DNA of 64,000 nucleotides from an uncultured Planococcus sp. (GCA_947502505.1 CANNAE010000007.1:62001-126000), one strand, 5' to 3'. Shown: positions 48,771 to 58,329, numbered from the stretch's first letter. Notes: a model not told the origin generated them from the letters alone. Numbers and translations are program-made.

Positions 48771-50750
48771 TTACAGTCGCTCCATCCAGCCGACAATTTC
48801 CTGCAATCTGGCAAAACGCAAATTCGGTTTGCCGGTGCGCGATAAATTATGGTCCGCTTCCGGAAAACGGACAAATTCCGCTTCCTTGTGCATGCTTTTC
48901 AGCGTGACGAATAATTGCTCTCCTTGCTCGATCGGGCAACGATGGTCATTTTCCGAATGCAAAATAAGCAATGGCGTCTGGATATCTTTTGCATACTTCA
49001 ACGGAGAGTGCTCCCATAGCTTATCGACATTGTCCATGGAAGCTCCGTGCTGCCATTCACTGAAATAATAGCCGATGTCCGAAACCCCGAAAAAGGAAAT
49101 CCAGTTGCAGATCGAACGCTGCGTGACAGCCGCTTTAAAACGGTCGGTATGCGAGACGATCCAGTTGGTCATGAAACCGCCGTAGCTGCCGCCGGTTACG
49201 CCGAGCCGCTCTGTGTCTACCCAGTCATTGCCTTCGATAACGCTATCAAGCGCCCCCAAGATATCCCGGTAATCTCCGCCGCCGTAATCGCCGCGTACCG
49301 CATCGACAAAGTGTTGGCCGTAGCCGTGGCTGCCTCGCGGGTTGACGTATAAGACGCCGTAGCCGTTTGCTGCGAGCAATTGCATTTCGTGGACGAATGT
49401 ATTCGCGTACATGGCATGGGGCCCGCCGTGGATATTGACGACCAGCGGATATTTGCTGCCCGGTTCGTAGCCCTTTGGTTTCATGAGCCAGCCTTGGACG
49501 CCAAAGCCGTCTTCGGTCATATGCGAGACCGTTTCCGGCGCAATCAATTCCGTTTGTTCTAAATAGGAGGCATTGCATGAAGTGAGTGCAACGCGTTCTC
49601 CTGTTGAAATGGCGAGTTTGTATAGTTCACCGGGAGACACCGGGTCGCTGATCGCAGCCAGTGCGAAGCTGCCGTCTTGTGCGATATCGTACCCATAGAC
49701 ATGCTCGTCTTCCGGTGATGCTGGGTATACCGCGCCGTCAAGCGACGCGAAATAAAGGCGCACATCGCCTTCTGTAGAGACTTGGAAGTATAAATGGTCG
49801 TCTTTTGTCCACACGACACCCGGTGCCTGTGCGCCTTGCTGATGATCCGCGACGACATAATCGCCGATCGGCGCATCGATGCCTTCTGTCAGGCATTGCG
49901 TCGTTTGCGCGGCCGTATCGTAGACATGCAATTCCGTGTGCGTGGCATTTTCATAAATGCGTGACTGGCCGACAAATGCCAAGCGCGCATCATCAAAGGA
50001 AAATACAGCGCCCCCGTAATACCCATCTTGTTCGATGATGGCGGTGTCTTCTCCCGTTTCCAAATTGCGCATATAAAGCGACTGGCGGAAAACGAAATCC
50101 TGATCTTGTTGTTTCGCCGATCCGTAGACCAATTTCTTCCCGTCACGGGAAATGGCTTCCAAACTGGAATGATAGGGCCCTTCCGTCAACTGCTCCACTT
50201 TTTCTGTTTCCAAGTCCACAACGCCGATTTGACGGTGAAAGTCTTGCTTGACCAGCCCGTTGCCATCCATTTTGTATTTCATGGACGTTGTGCGGTAAGG
50301 TTCCGGCTTTTTCTTGCCCTCTTCTTTATCCGGTTCTGCATCGGTAAATGTTTTCCCGTCTTGTGCCAGCGCATTGACCCAGATTTTCTTATTGCAAGGC
50401 GACCAGCGGAAACTGCTTACCCCTTTTTCAAAATCCGTCACAGCGCGCGCTTCCCCGCCGCTTGCCGGCAGGACATGCAATTGATTTTTGCCGCTGCGGT
50501 CGGATAGAAAGGCGATATGGCGGCCGTCTGCTGACCAGGCCGGTTGGCTATTGCGGCTTTTGCCGTAGGTCCATGGAGTCGCTTCTCCGGTTTCCAGCGA
50601 AATATGGTGTACATGGGAATGGTATGTATTTTCTTCTTCGTCCATCTTTGTCTCGATAAATACGGCCCGTTTCCCGTCCGGTGAAATCTTCGGGTCTGTC
50701 ACGGACACCAGTTCAAGTAAATCTTCTATTTCCACAGCTTTTTTTGACAC
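48771..50750 (-). CDS. S9 family serine peptidase (YuxL type)
   Basis: The 659-residue protein has an N-terminal beta-propeller with TolB/WD-like SPDGKRAVF and SADGRHIAFLSDRSG repeats. The C-terminal alpha/beta hydrolase has catalytic Ser in GVTGGSYGGFMTNW, Asp in HSENDHRCPIEQ and His in PEADHNLSRTG. It is an acylaminoacyl- or dipeptidyl-peptidase-like enzyme, probably cytoplasmic. GTG 50750 lies 8 bases after AGGAGG and gives the length of B. subtilis YuxL; the in-frame upstream extension lacks a ribosome binding site. Confidence 0.93.
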   Translation of the reverse strand: MSKKAVEIEDLLELVSVTDPKISPDGKRAVFIETKMDEEENTYHSHVHHISLETGEATPWTYGKSRNSQPAWSADGRHIAFLSDRSGKNQLHVLPASGGEARAVTDFEKGVSSFRWSPCNKKIWVNALAQDGKTFTDAEPDKEEGKKKPEPYRTTSMKYKMDGNGLVKQDFHRQIGVVDLETEKVEQLTEGPYHSSLEAISRDGKKLVYGSAKQQDQDFVFRQSLYMRNLETGEDTAIIEQDGYYGGAVFSFDDARLAFVGQSRIYENATHTELHVYDTAAQTTQCLTEGIDAPIGDYVVADHQQGAQAPGVVWTKDDHLYFQVSTEGDVRLYFASLDGAVYPASPEDEHVYGYDIAQDGSFALAAISDPVSPGELYKLAISTGERVALTSCNASYLEQTELIAPETVSHMTEDGFGVQGWLMKPKGYEPGSKYPLVVNIHGGPHAMYANTFVHEMQLLAANGYGVLYVNPRGSHGYGQHFVDAVRGDYGGGDYRDILGALDSVIEGNDWVDTERLGVTGGSYGGFMTNWIVSHTDRFKAAVTQRSICNWISFFGVSDIGYYFSEWQHGASMDNVDKLWEHSPLKYAKDIQTPLLILHSENDHRCPIEQGEQLFVTLKSMHKEAEFVRFPEADHNLSRTGKPNLRFARLQEIVGWMERL

Positions 50751-50870
50751 ATGCTCAGCCTCCTGGGTATCTATTTCGATTATCGGAACAGTTGCCTTTT
50801 CACTATATCGATAATTGTCTGTCTTTTCAATCAAAGCTCTCCTAAAACATGGATATCGGATTTCTCCATA

Positions 50871-50905
50871 TAAAAACCGCTTCCCGGCAACAGCGGAAAG
50901 CGGTT
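50871..50905 (-). terminator. Terminator after the acyl-CoA ligase gene
   Basis: AACCGCTT-CCG / CGG-AAGCGGTT is followed by TTTTTAT on the minus strand. Confidence 0.82.
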
Positions 50906-50910
50906 CAAGA

Positions 50911-52464
50911 TTATTTTTTCGAGGCTTGGTCTTTCAGCGAACGGCGCAAGATCTTACCGGTCGTATTTTTCGGCAGTTCATCGAGAACTTCGATATGGCG
51001 CGGCACTTTGTATTTCGCCAGATGCTCTGCGCAATACTCCTGCAGCTCTTCGATGGATACGGCATCTTCCTTCAAAACCACATAGGCATTGACCGATTCG
51101 CCAAAATCAGCATCCGGCAAGCCGACGACCGCCGCTTCGACAATTCCCGGGTGGGCGAACAACACTTCTTCCACTTCACGCGGATAGACGTTATAACCGC
51201 CGACGATGATCATGTCTTTTTTGCGGTCGACGATAAAGAAATAGCCTTCTTCATCGATTTTTGCGAGATCCCCTGTATACAGCCAGCCGTCTTTGATCGC
51301 GGCTTGCGTTTCTTCCGGCATTTTATAATAGCCTTTCATGACGTTCGGGCCCCGGACGATCAACTCGCCGACTTCCCCGACTGGCACTTCATCGCCAAGT
51401 TCATTGACGACTTTGTTCTCGACATTGATGATCGAAGTGCCGATCGACCCTGCTTTGCGGTCGCGGTCGATCGGGTTGAAGCAAGTGACCGGTGAAGCTT
51501 CTGATAAGCCGTAGCCTTCTGAGATCCGGACATTGAATTTGTCTTCGAAATTATGCAGCAAAGCGACTGGCATCGCGGAACCGCCGGAAATGGCCAGACG
51601 GACAGAAGCGAAATCGGCAGGATCTACATCCGGCAATTGATACATGAAATTGAACATTGTCGGTACCCCGGCAAAAACCGTCGCTTGGGATGCTTTGGTC
51701 GCAGCGAATACCTCTTGCGGCGTAAAGCGCGGAACGAGGACAATCGTTGCGCCCTGCATAAGCGGCGCATTGACGACGACCGTCAAGGCGAATACATGGA
51801 ACACCGGCAACGTCGCTACGACACGATCATCCGGCGTGATGTGAAGATACTCCGCCACATCCCGGGCATTGGAATAAAGATTGCCATGAGTCAGCATTGC
51901 GCCTTTCGGTTTGCCGGTCGTCCCAGACGTATAGAGAATGACCGCATTATCGTCCTTGGCAATGTTAGCGGTTTCATCAAATGCATTAGAAGTTGCAAGA
52001 AGCTGTGTGAATGAACGGACTTTCCCTTTGACCGCTTCCGGCAATTGCGCCATTTTTTCAGCAGTCGATGGGTCAGTCTCGCAAATAACATAAGTTTCCA
52101 CAGCCGGTAAAGCCTGATGCGCTTTCTCCACAAGCGGCAGCAAGGCATCGAGCGCCACGACCACTTTAGCATCACTATTATTGACGATGTAAGCGATTTC
52201 ATCGGGGGTATAGATCGGGTTGACCGGAACAGCCGTCGCGCCCAGCCTCAATGTGGCGTATAGAGAAATGAGAAAATGCGGGGTGTTGCTCAAAAGAAAT
52301 GCGACGTGGTCCCCTTTTTCCACGCCGAGATCCTTCAAGGCCCCAGCGAATGTTGATACCGTCCGGTCGAATTCGCCGTAAGTCGTGTCTTTGCCCATGA
52401 ACGTATAAGCAATTCGGCCAGCTTCCTGTTGTGCAATTTCGTGAACACGTTCTCCCAAATTCAT
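50911..52464 (-). CDS. lcfB: Long-chain fatty-acid-CoA ligase
   Basis: The 517-residue adenylate-forming enzyme has the P-loop-like AVILYTSGTTGKPKGAMLTH near residue 170, GYGLSEASPVT, the YTGDLAKIDEEGYFFIVDRKKDMII region, and the catalytic Lys in PKNTTGKILRR near the C-terminus. It activates fatty acids to acyl-CoA for beta-oxidation or lipid turnover. It resembles B. subtilis LcfB (YhfL). A perfect FadR operator lies just upstream. Confidence 0.94.
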   Translation of the reverse strand: MNLGERVHEIAQQEAGRIAYTFMGKDTTYGEFDRTVSTFAGALKDLGVEKGDHVAFLLSNTPHFLISLYATLRLGATAVPVNPIYTPDEIAYIVNNSDAKVVVALDALLPLVEKAHQALPAVETYVICETDPSTAEKMAQLPEAVKGKVRSFTQLLATSNAFDETANIAKDDNAVILYTSGTTGKPKGAMLTHGNLYSNARDVAEYLHITPDDRVVATLPVFHVFALTVVVNAPLMQGATIVLVPRFTPQEVFAATKASQATVFAGVPTMFNFMYQLPDVDPADFASVRLAISGGSAMPVALLHNFEDKFNVRISEGYGLSEASPVTCFNPIDRDRKAGSIGTSIINVENKVVNELGDEVPVGEVGELIVRGPNVMKGYYKMPEETQAAIKDGWLYTGDLAKIDEEGYFFIVDRKKDMIIVGGYNVYPREVEEVLFAHPGIVEAAVVGLPDADFGESVNAYVVLKEDAVSIEELQEYCAEHLAKYKVPRHIEVLDELPKNTTGKILRRSLKDQASKK

Positions 52465-52483
52465 TGAATATCCCTCTTTCTGT

Positions 52484-52501
52484 TGAATGAATACTCATTC
52501 A
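52484..52501 (-). promoter_or_regulatory. FadR operator
   Basis: TGAATGA-ATAC-TCATTCA is a perfect palindrome matching the Bacillus FadR (YsiA) site. It lies between the promoter and lcfB, so repression would be relieved by long-chain acyl-CoA. Confidence 0.88.
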
Positions 52502-52515
52502 TATTTACTTTTTTC

Positions 52516-52544
52516 ATTATAAAATAAATCTTCAGACAATACAA
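52516..52544 (-). promoter_or_regulatory. Sigma-A promoter for lcfB
   Basis: TTGTAT (52539-52544) and TATAAT (52516-52521) on the minus strand are 17 bases apart, just upstream of the FadR operator. Confidence 0.8.
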
Positions 52545-52566
52545 CTGCCCACCAAAAATCCCCAAT

Positions 52567-52592
52567 AAAAAACCACCGGAACTAACCGGTGG
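52567..52592 (-). terminator. Terminator after bceB
   Basis: CCACCGG / CCGGTGG with a 6-base loop is followed by TTTTTT on the minus strand. Confidence 0.85.
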
Positions 52593-52601
52593 CCGTGAAG
52601 G

Positions 52602-54539
52602 TCAATAAGCTTTTAAATGGGCAATATAACGCCAGCGGATCAAGAAGAAATACAAGATCTGCATAAGCGTGAAGCCGCCGAGCACGATGGCCATTTCCGA
52701 TAAAATGGACAACTCCGCAAACTCGTCCCATACGACTTGGAGCGAGATGAAGGCAAATGCGCTATGAATCAGCGCAAGCGCCCAAGGCAGGAAAAACAGC
52801 GGCACGAGCTGGCGGTTGACGATCTTGCCGAGTTCCCGCTCCGTCATGCCAAGGCGCACCATCAATTGATACTGCCTGCGGTCGCGCTCAAGCCCTGTAT
52901 ACAATTTGAAATAAATAAAGCTCCCTGCCGCAAGCAAAAACACTGCCGCCACCATCAACCCGATGAACAATAGCAGCGCAAAAGAAGACTTAAACCAGCG
53001 GTATTCGTAACCCGGGTTCTCGAAATAATAATTGAGCCCGGCAAAATTGCCGCTGACCATTGCTTCACTGATCGGATAGCGGACGTTTTCGCCGATCGAT
53101 ACGGTCTCCGTCCAATCCGGGACGTGGAAAGCATAATAACTGAAATCCGAAGTCCCTGGTGGATAGCCCATCAAGGGTTCGTCAATTTCACTGAAATCTT
53201 CATTATTGAGAATGATGGTATTGGCGTTTAAAGTGTGCGCCGGAAACAGGACTTGCGGGTAAGTCCGGTCGATCGTCAACTCCACCCCGCTTTCGAGTAA
53301 TTCCGTCTCAGTATAGCTTTGCTGCAGTTCGCGGAGCGATTCCTGTGAAAACGGCACGAACATCGCTTCGCCGTCCTGGAGATTTGCAGGGGCATGGCCG
53401 AGCGCCACGGCGAGCCGGTTGAATTCAGACAAGGCCATGATGTCGACGTCGTTGCCGCTCGCGCTCGAAGTCTGGCGTTTCACTTCCAACGGCACCAATG
53501 TATAAGCCAGCTGCTGTTGCTTGAGCTCCCGCTTTAATTGCCCCAGTTGCTGCTGTTCGAGTGCATTGCCTTCAAACGACACATAGATCAACCCGAGCGG
53601 ATTGCTTTGGCGAAACTCCGCGGTGTAGGACGTGAACGAGGCAAGCGTGCCGACGGTGAGGAACGCGGCAGTCGACACGATGGTCACGATAAAGAACATT
53701 TGCGCGCTGTCTTTTAACTTGACCGCGGCTTCTGCCAGCGACACGAGCCGAGTTTTATGCCAATAAATGCTGCGGCGTTTTTTATACAACTGGAGAAAGG
53801 TATGGATCGAATGCGTGAAAAACAAATACGTTCCGATCGTTGCCAGCGGAGGCACGATAAACACCATGATGTAGACGGTCCGGTCGGAGACGGTCGCCGC
53901 CAGGAAATACGCAATCCCGAGCAGCACCAGCCCGAATGCCGATAAGGCTGGTGAATATGCCGCTTCCTCTTCCGTTTTCCAGAAGCCCACCAGCAGATCG
54001 ACCACCCGTTTTGTGCGGATAAAGGACACGCTGATAATCGAAATGATGATGAACAAACTGGCGAAAGCCCCGATGGTCAAAACGAATGGCTTCCAGGAGA
54101 AATACAGCGGCAATTGCTCTAATTGCATGATTTCGCGCCCGATCATGAAAAAGAATTTGGTAAACGCGAAGCCGAAAACGATCCCTGCCGCTGTCGACAA
54201 ACCGCCAAGGATCATCGTCTCGAAAAAGACCAATTTATCGAGCTGCTTCTTGCTCATCCCGAGATGCATCAAAACCCCGAACTCTTTTGTCCGTGCCTGT
54301 AAAAATGCGCTCAAGGAATAAAATAGGAAAAACAAGGTGAACACATAAAGCACAATTTCCGCGATGAACATGCCGCGAACAGCCAATACACGGAACCCTT
54401 CTTCTTCAAAGAACGGATGGAAAATGAACATCGAATAGATGAAAAACACCATGACCGAGAAGACGCTGGCCAACAAGAACGCCGCGTAGCTTCTTAAATT
54501 CCTGAAGACATTACGGAAGGCGAGTTGGCGAAAGGTCAT
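52602..54539 (-). CDS. bceB: BceB-type ABC transporter permease
   Basis: The 645-residue permease has the BceB layout: ten membrane helices and a large extracellular domain between helices 7 and 8 (about residues 300-520), which recognises peptide antibiotics in relatives such as BceB of B. subtilis (646 residues). FtsX motifs are seen in both halves. It works with BceA and signals to BceS. ATG 54539 follows GGGAGG and overlaps the bceA end by 29 bases. Confidence 0.9.
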   Translation of the reverse strand: MTFRQLAFRNVFRNLRSYAAFLLASVFSVMVFFIYSMFIFHPFFEEEGFRVLAVRGMFIAEIVLYVFTLFFLFYSLSAFLQARTKEFGVLMHLGMSKKQLDKLVFFETMILGGLSTAAGIVFGFAFTKFFFMIGREIMQLEQLPLYFSWKPFVLTIGAFASLFIIISIISVSFIRTKRVVDLLVGFWKTEEEAAYSPALSAFGLVLLGIAYFLAATVSDRTVYIMVFIVPPLATIGTYLFFTHSIHTFLQLYKKRRSIYWHKTRLVSLAEAAVKLKDSAQMFFIVTIVSTAAFLTVGTLASFTSYTAEFRQSNPLGLIYVSFEGNALEQQQLGQLKRELKQQQLAYTLVPLEVKRQTSSASGNDVDIMALSEFNRLAVALGHAPANLQDGEAMFVPFSQESLRELQQSYTETELLESGVELTIDRTYPQVLFPAHTLNANTIILNNEDFSEIDEPLMGYPPGTSDFSYYAFHVPDWTETVSIGENVRYPISEAMVSGNFAGLNYYFENPGYEYRWFKSSFALLLFIGLMVAAVFLLAAGSFIYFKLYTGLERDRRQYQLMVRLGMTERELGKIVNRQLVPLFFLPWALALIHSAFAFISLQVVWDEFAELSILSEMAIVLGGFTLMQILYFFLIRWRYIAHLKAY

Positions 54540-55284
54540 TGACGGAGCCTCCCAATAGAGATAACACATTGAGGATCTTTTGATAGAAGGTCTGGCGGCG
54601 GTCGTCCCCATAGATTTCGTTGAAAAATTCGCCGTCTTTGATAAACAGCACGCGGTCGCAATAGCTCGCAGCGATCGGGTCGTGCGTCACCATGATGATT
54701 GTCGTGCCTTCCTCGCGGCTCAACCCGTTCAATAGCTCCAGCACGTCCTTGGAGGCTTTCGAATCGAGGTTACCGGTCGGCTCGTCAGCAAGAATCAGTG
54801 CCGGCCGGTGGATGAGCGCACGGCCAATCGCCGTGCGCTGGGCTTCCCCGCCCGAGATTTCGTTCGGCTTTTTGTGGAGAAACGGCTGCAAATGGAGCCT
54901 CCCCGCCAATTCCTGGACACGGCGCTCCATTTCTTTGATCGGCATGCCATCAAGTGTCAGCGGCAGCACCAAATTTTCCTCTACCGTCAGCATCTGCAGC
55001 AAATTGAAATCCTGGAACACAAATCCGAGCTGGCGCCGCCGAAACAGCGGCAGTTCGTCTTTATCCAAAGAATGCGGATTGATGCCATTGATAAGGATGG
55101 TGCCGGAAGTCAAGGAATCGATCGTCGAGATCAAGTTCAATAGCGTCGTCTTGCCGCTTCCGGAAGGGCCCATCACGGCCAGGAATTCCCCTTTTTCCAC
55201 TTCGAAGCTCAATTGGTTCAGCGCACGGTGCGTCACTTTTCCTTCATAGACTTTGGTCACTTCATCAATTTTCACTACTGTCAT
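54511..55284 (-). CDS. bceA: BceA-type ABC transporter ATP-binding protein
   Basis: The 257-residue ATPase has Walker A GPSGSGKTT at residues 39-47, signature ISGGEAQRTAIGRAL, and Walker B LILADEPTGNLDS. It powers BceB. It overlaps the kinase gene by 4 bases. The drug target (bacitracin or another peptide antibiotic) cannot be told from sequence. Confidence 0.93.
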   Translation of the reverse strand: MTVVKIDEVTKVYEGKVTHRALNQLSFEVEKGEFLAVMGPSGSGKTTLLNLISTIDSLTSGTILINGINPHSLDKDELPLFRRRQLGFVFQDFNLLQMLTVEENLVLPLTLDGMPIKEMERRVQELAGRLHLQPFLHKKPNEISGGEAQRTAIGRALIHRPALILADEPTGNLDSKASKDVLELLNGLSREEGTTIIMVTHDPIAASYCDRVLFIKDGEFFNEIYGDDRRQTFYQKILNVLSLLGGSVNDLSPTRLP

Positions 55285-56291
55285 GTTGATCCCCCTACAT
55301 TGTGTTCCTGATAAGGAAAGACGATCGATACGGTCGTCCCTTGGCCTTTTGATGAAGTGATTTCCAGTTCATGGCCGAGCCGGTTGCACACTTCCTGTGC
55401 CAGATACAGCCCCATTCCGGTCGACTCCCCGCTCAGGCGCCCATTCTCCCCCGTAAAGAAAGCTTTGGTGACCCTTGGCAAATCCGACGGCGGAATCCCG
55501 ATGCCCTCGTCCCGCACCGATAGCGTAATGGTGCCTTCTGAGCAGCTGGCCTGGATGTACAGTTTCTTGTTTTCTTCGAATGTATATTTCACCGCATTCG
55601 TCAGCAATTGCCCGATGATGAACTTCATCCATTTGCGGTCAGTTGCCACTTGATAGCGTTCGTCGATATCAATTTCCGGATACACGCGGCGCGAGATGAA
55701 CAGGCGCTTGTTTTCCGTCACCATTTCAGACACCATCCCACGAAGCGAAGCCTGCTCGATCTGCATATCCTGCTCGAATGTATCGAGGCGGGCATTCATC
55801 AATACCGTATCAAGCCCTGCACGCAAGCGGTCCACTTCTTCACGGATGCTCGCTTTATCCAATTGTTCCGGTTCCTGCAACAATAAATGCATGACCGATA
55901 GCGGCGTCTTCATCTGATGCACCCATTGATTGATGAATTGCAGGTGGCGCGCCTGCCCTGCGTAAAGCGCCTGCACTTCGTATTGATAAAGGCGGTAGAG
56001 CTTTTGCATATACAGCTCGGTCTGCAAGGATTCAGCGGACCGTCCTTCACGCTGCAAAGCATGCTCCATATTGGGCGGGTCGCTGAGCAGCCGTTCATAA
56101 TAGCGGTAACGCATCGCAAAGCGGACACCGAGAAAGCTGCCGAGCAGCAATAAACTGATGATGAATGAATAGACGGCAGTATCCGCATTGCGGAATCCGT
56201 CGAGCCAGTAGAGCATGAGGATAAAGCCGACAAGCAGGAACTGGAAGACGATAAACGCGGCATGCTCGCGCAAGAATAGCCGCAGCATCAT
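55281..56291 (-). CDS. bceS: Intramembrane-sensing histidine kinase, BceS type
   Basis: The 336-residue kinase has two N-terminal membrane helices with only a few residues between them (about 10-30 and 38-58), so it has no sensor domain of its own. The phosphorylated His125 is in NQWVHQMKTPLS. The ATPase part has NAVKYTFEENKKLY, DEGIGIP and GMGLYLAQEVCN. It senses drug flux through BceAB. It overlaps bceR and bceA by 4 bases. Confidence 0.92.
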   Translation of the reverse strand: MMLRLFLREHAAFIVFQFLLVGFILMLYWLDGFRNADTAVYSFIISLLLLGSFLGVRFAMRYRYYERLLSDPPNMEHALQREGRSAESLQTELYMQKLYRLYQYEVQALYAGQARHLQFINQWVHQMKTPLSVMHLLLQEPEQLDKASIREEVDRLRAGLDTVLMNARLDTFEQDMQIEQASLRGMVSEMVTENKRLFISRRVYPEIDIDERYQVATDRKWMKFIIGQLLTNAVKYTFEENKKLYIQASCSEGTITLSVRDEGIGIPPSDLPRVTKAFFTGENGRLSGESTGMGLYLAQEVCNRLGHELEITSSKGQGTTVSIVFPYQEHNVGGST

Positions 56292-56992
56292 TGCTCGTCC
56301 CTGCCGAGAATCAGCCGGTAGCCGGCGCCGCGGACCGTTTCTACAAAGCTTTCGATACCATAATCCGTCAATTTCTTGCGCACGCGGGCCATATTGACAT
56401 TCAAGGTGTTTTCATCGACAAAGGCTTGGTCATCCCATAGTTCTTCCAGCAATTGCTCGCGGGTGACCACTTTCGGGTAAGCAGCCATCAATAGTTCCAA
56501 AATGGTGCTCTCTTTTTTCTGGAGCGGGATTTCCGTTTCCCGGCAATGCAATTCAAGCCGCTCCATATACAAGACAAGTCTTCCTGCGCGCACGGTGCGC
56601 TCTTCTTGTTTCGGTGCATATTCCCCATAAGCCCTTCTTAAATGGCTTCTTATTTTTGCAAGGACGATTTCGTAATGGAAAGGTTTCGTGATGAAATCGT
56701 CGCCGCCATTCTCCAGCGCAAACACTTGGTCCATCTCGCCGGAACGCGCAGAGATGAACAAGATTGGGCAAGTGGTCTGCTGCCTTAGCTGACGGCACCA
56801 GTAATAGCCATCATAAGAAGGCAAATTGATATCCAGAAGAATCAAATGGGGGTCGAAGGCAGCGAATTCTTCCAAGATGCGGTCGAAGTCTTTCGCGCTT
56901 TCGACTTGGTAATGATATTTGCGCAATGTGTCCGATAACAGCGACGCGATTTTCGTGTCATCCTCTACAATGAATATCCGCTGTTCACCCAT
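56288..56992 (-). CDS. bceR: OmpR-family response regulator, BceR type
   Basis: The 234-residue regulator has a receiver domain with acidic pair Glu10-Asp11-Asp12, phosphorylated Asp54 (LILLDINLP), Ser and Lys at the end of the domain, and a winged-helix C-terminal domain (YPKVVTREQLLEELWDDQAFVDENTLNVNMARVRKKL). It would activate bceAB. It is first in the four-gene run. Confidence 0.93.
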   Translation of the reverse strand: MGEQRIFIVEDDTKIASLLSDTLRKYHYQVESAKDFDRILEEFAAFDPHLILLDINLPSYDGYYWCRQLRQQTTCPILFISARSGEMDQVFALENGGDDFITKPFHYEIVLAKIRSHLRRAYGEYAPKQEERTVRAGRLVLYMERLELHCRETEIPLQKKESTILELLMAAYPKVVTREQLLEELWDDQAFVDENTLNVNMARVRKKLTDYGIESFVETVRGAGYRLILGRDEQ

Positions 56993-57025
56993 AGTCCTTC
57001 CCCCTTCCGTTTCTTTCTATTCTAA

Positions 57026-57052
57026 CAAAAGAGCCTGCTCGAAAGCAGGCTC
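57026..57052 (-). terminator. Terminator after lplJ
   Basis: GAGCCTGCT / AGCAGGCTC with a TTCG tetraloop is followed by TTTTGTTAG on the minus strand. Only about 34 bases separate it from bceR. Confidence 0.78.
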
Positions 57053-57063
57053 CACGAAAAATC

Positions 57064-58056
57064 TTAATAAATCAACTTAAGGAAATCTTCTGTCGTGATT
57101 CCGCCGAGCAATTTCGGGATATCGATGCCTTCAATCGCTTGAGCAAGTGTCGCGCGTTCGTATTTCACGCCAGTGATCGCCTGTTCGATTTCCGACACAT
57201 CGCCGACACCGAAGAAATCGCCGTAAATATGCGCTTCCTGGACAAGCCCTTTTTCCACTTGCAGGCGGACATCGATCCCGCCGACAGGGAATCGGTGCGA
57301 ATGCTTGATGTTGAACTTCGGCGACTTGCCGTAGTTCCACTCCCAATTGGCATAGCGTTCTTTCGACAACTCATGGATGTTATCCCAATCTTCTTCCGTG
57401 AGTTCCCAGAAGCGGACATTCTCTTCACCGGCAAAAATCGAATGCAGCACAGCTTCACGGAATTGCTCTACCGACATTTCCTGGTCCAGGAATTCGGAAA
57501 TATTCGCCACGCGGCTGCGAATCGATTTGATGCCTTTGGATTCGATTTTCTCTTTATTCACTTTCAATGCCGAGACGACTTCGTCCATTTTCGTGTCGAA
57601 CAATAGCGTGCCGTGGCTGAACATGCGGCCTCTTGTCGCAAACTGCGCGTTGCCAGAAATTTTGCGCCCTTCAGCGAGCAAATCGTTGCGCCCTGACAGT
57701 TCGGCATTGACGCCCATGTCCTGCAAGGCTTTGACGACCGGTTCTGTGAACTTGCGGAAATCACGGAAGCTATTGCCATCGTCTTTGGTGATAAAGCTGA
57801 AGTTCAAATTGCCGTGGTCATGATAGACGGCGCCTCCGCCGGAAAGCCGGCGAACGACGTGGATGCCGTTTGAATCGACATAATCCGTGTTGATTTCCTC
57901 GGCCGTGTTCTGGTTTTTCCCGATGATGATGGACGGTTCATTGATGTAGAACAGCAAGAACGGGTTTTGGTCGACATCCATCGTTTTCAATAAATATTCC
58001 TCGATGGCCAGGTTAATGCGCGGATCGGTAATGCCTTTATTGTCTACAAAATACAT
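57064..58056 (-). CDS. lplJ: Lipoate-protein ligase
   Basis: The 330-residue enzyme has the lipoate ligase fold with RRLSGGGAVYHDHGNLNFSF near residue 74 and the C-terminal accessory domain. It attaches scavenged lipoate, through AMP, to lipoyl domains such as GcvH and E2 subunits. It resembles B. subtilis LplJ (YhfJ). The yhfH-like gene diverges upstream, as part of the same conserved neighbourhood. Confidence 0.95.
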   Translation of the reverse strand: MYFVDNKGITDPRINLAIEEYLLKTMDVDQNPFLLFYINEPSIIIGKNQNTAEEINTDYVDSNGIHVVRRLSGGGAVYHDHGNLNFSFITKDDGNSFRDFRKFTEPVVKALQDMGVNAELSGRNDLLAEGRKISGNAQFATRGRMFSHGTLLFDTKMDEVVSALKVNKEKIESKGIKSIRSRVANISEFLDQEMSVEQFREAVLHSIFAGEENVRFWELTEEDWDNIHELSKERYANWEWNYGKSPKFNIKHSHRFPVGGIDVRLQVEKGLVQEAHIYGDFFGVGDVSEIEQAITGVKYERATLAQAIEGIDIPKLLGGITTEDFLKLIY

Positions 58057-58138
58057 GATCTCTCTCCTTTTGATATTGACTATCTATATTTTAACGGAAA
58101 TTTTCAAAATAATCACGGTTTAGGGTTGACGGATCTAA

Positions 58139-58149
58139 ACTGTTATAAT
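58139..58149 (+). promoter_or_regulatory. Extended -10 promoter for the yhfH-like gene
   Basis: TGT-TATAAT (TATAAT at 58144-58149) is an extended -10. The TTGACG upstream is only 12 bases away, too close for a normal -35. Confidence 0.55.
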
Positions 58150-58197
58150 ACACTGTGTTTATCACTTACAGTACTATAACAAAAGGAGCTGGTAGAA

Positions 58198-58323
58198 ATG
58201 ATTGAAAACGTAGTCGAATTCTTCAAGAACTTGCCCCCGAAACAGTGTGCCACTTGCGGAGAGAAAATCGAAGAGCAGCACGAGTGCTACGGCAATCACT
58301 GCCAGACCTGCAACGAACTTTAA
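58198..58323 (+). CDS. yhfH: Small zinc-ribbon-like protein YhfH
   Basis: This 41-residue open frame has an excellent ribosome binding site (AAAAGGAGC) and encodes MIENVVEFFKNLPPKQC, then CGEKIEEQHECYG and CQTC. Two CxxC pairs plus an extra Cys suggest a zinc ribbon. It resembles B. subtilis YhfH, which also sits beside lplJ. It has its own promoter and terminator. The function is unknown. Confidence 0.85.
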   Translation: MIENVVEFFKNLPPKQCATCGEKIEEQHECYGNHCQTCNEL

Positions 58324-58329
58324 ACAGAC

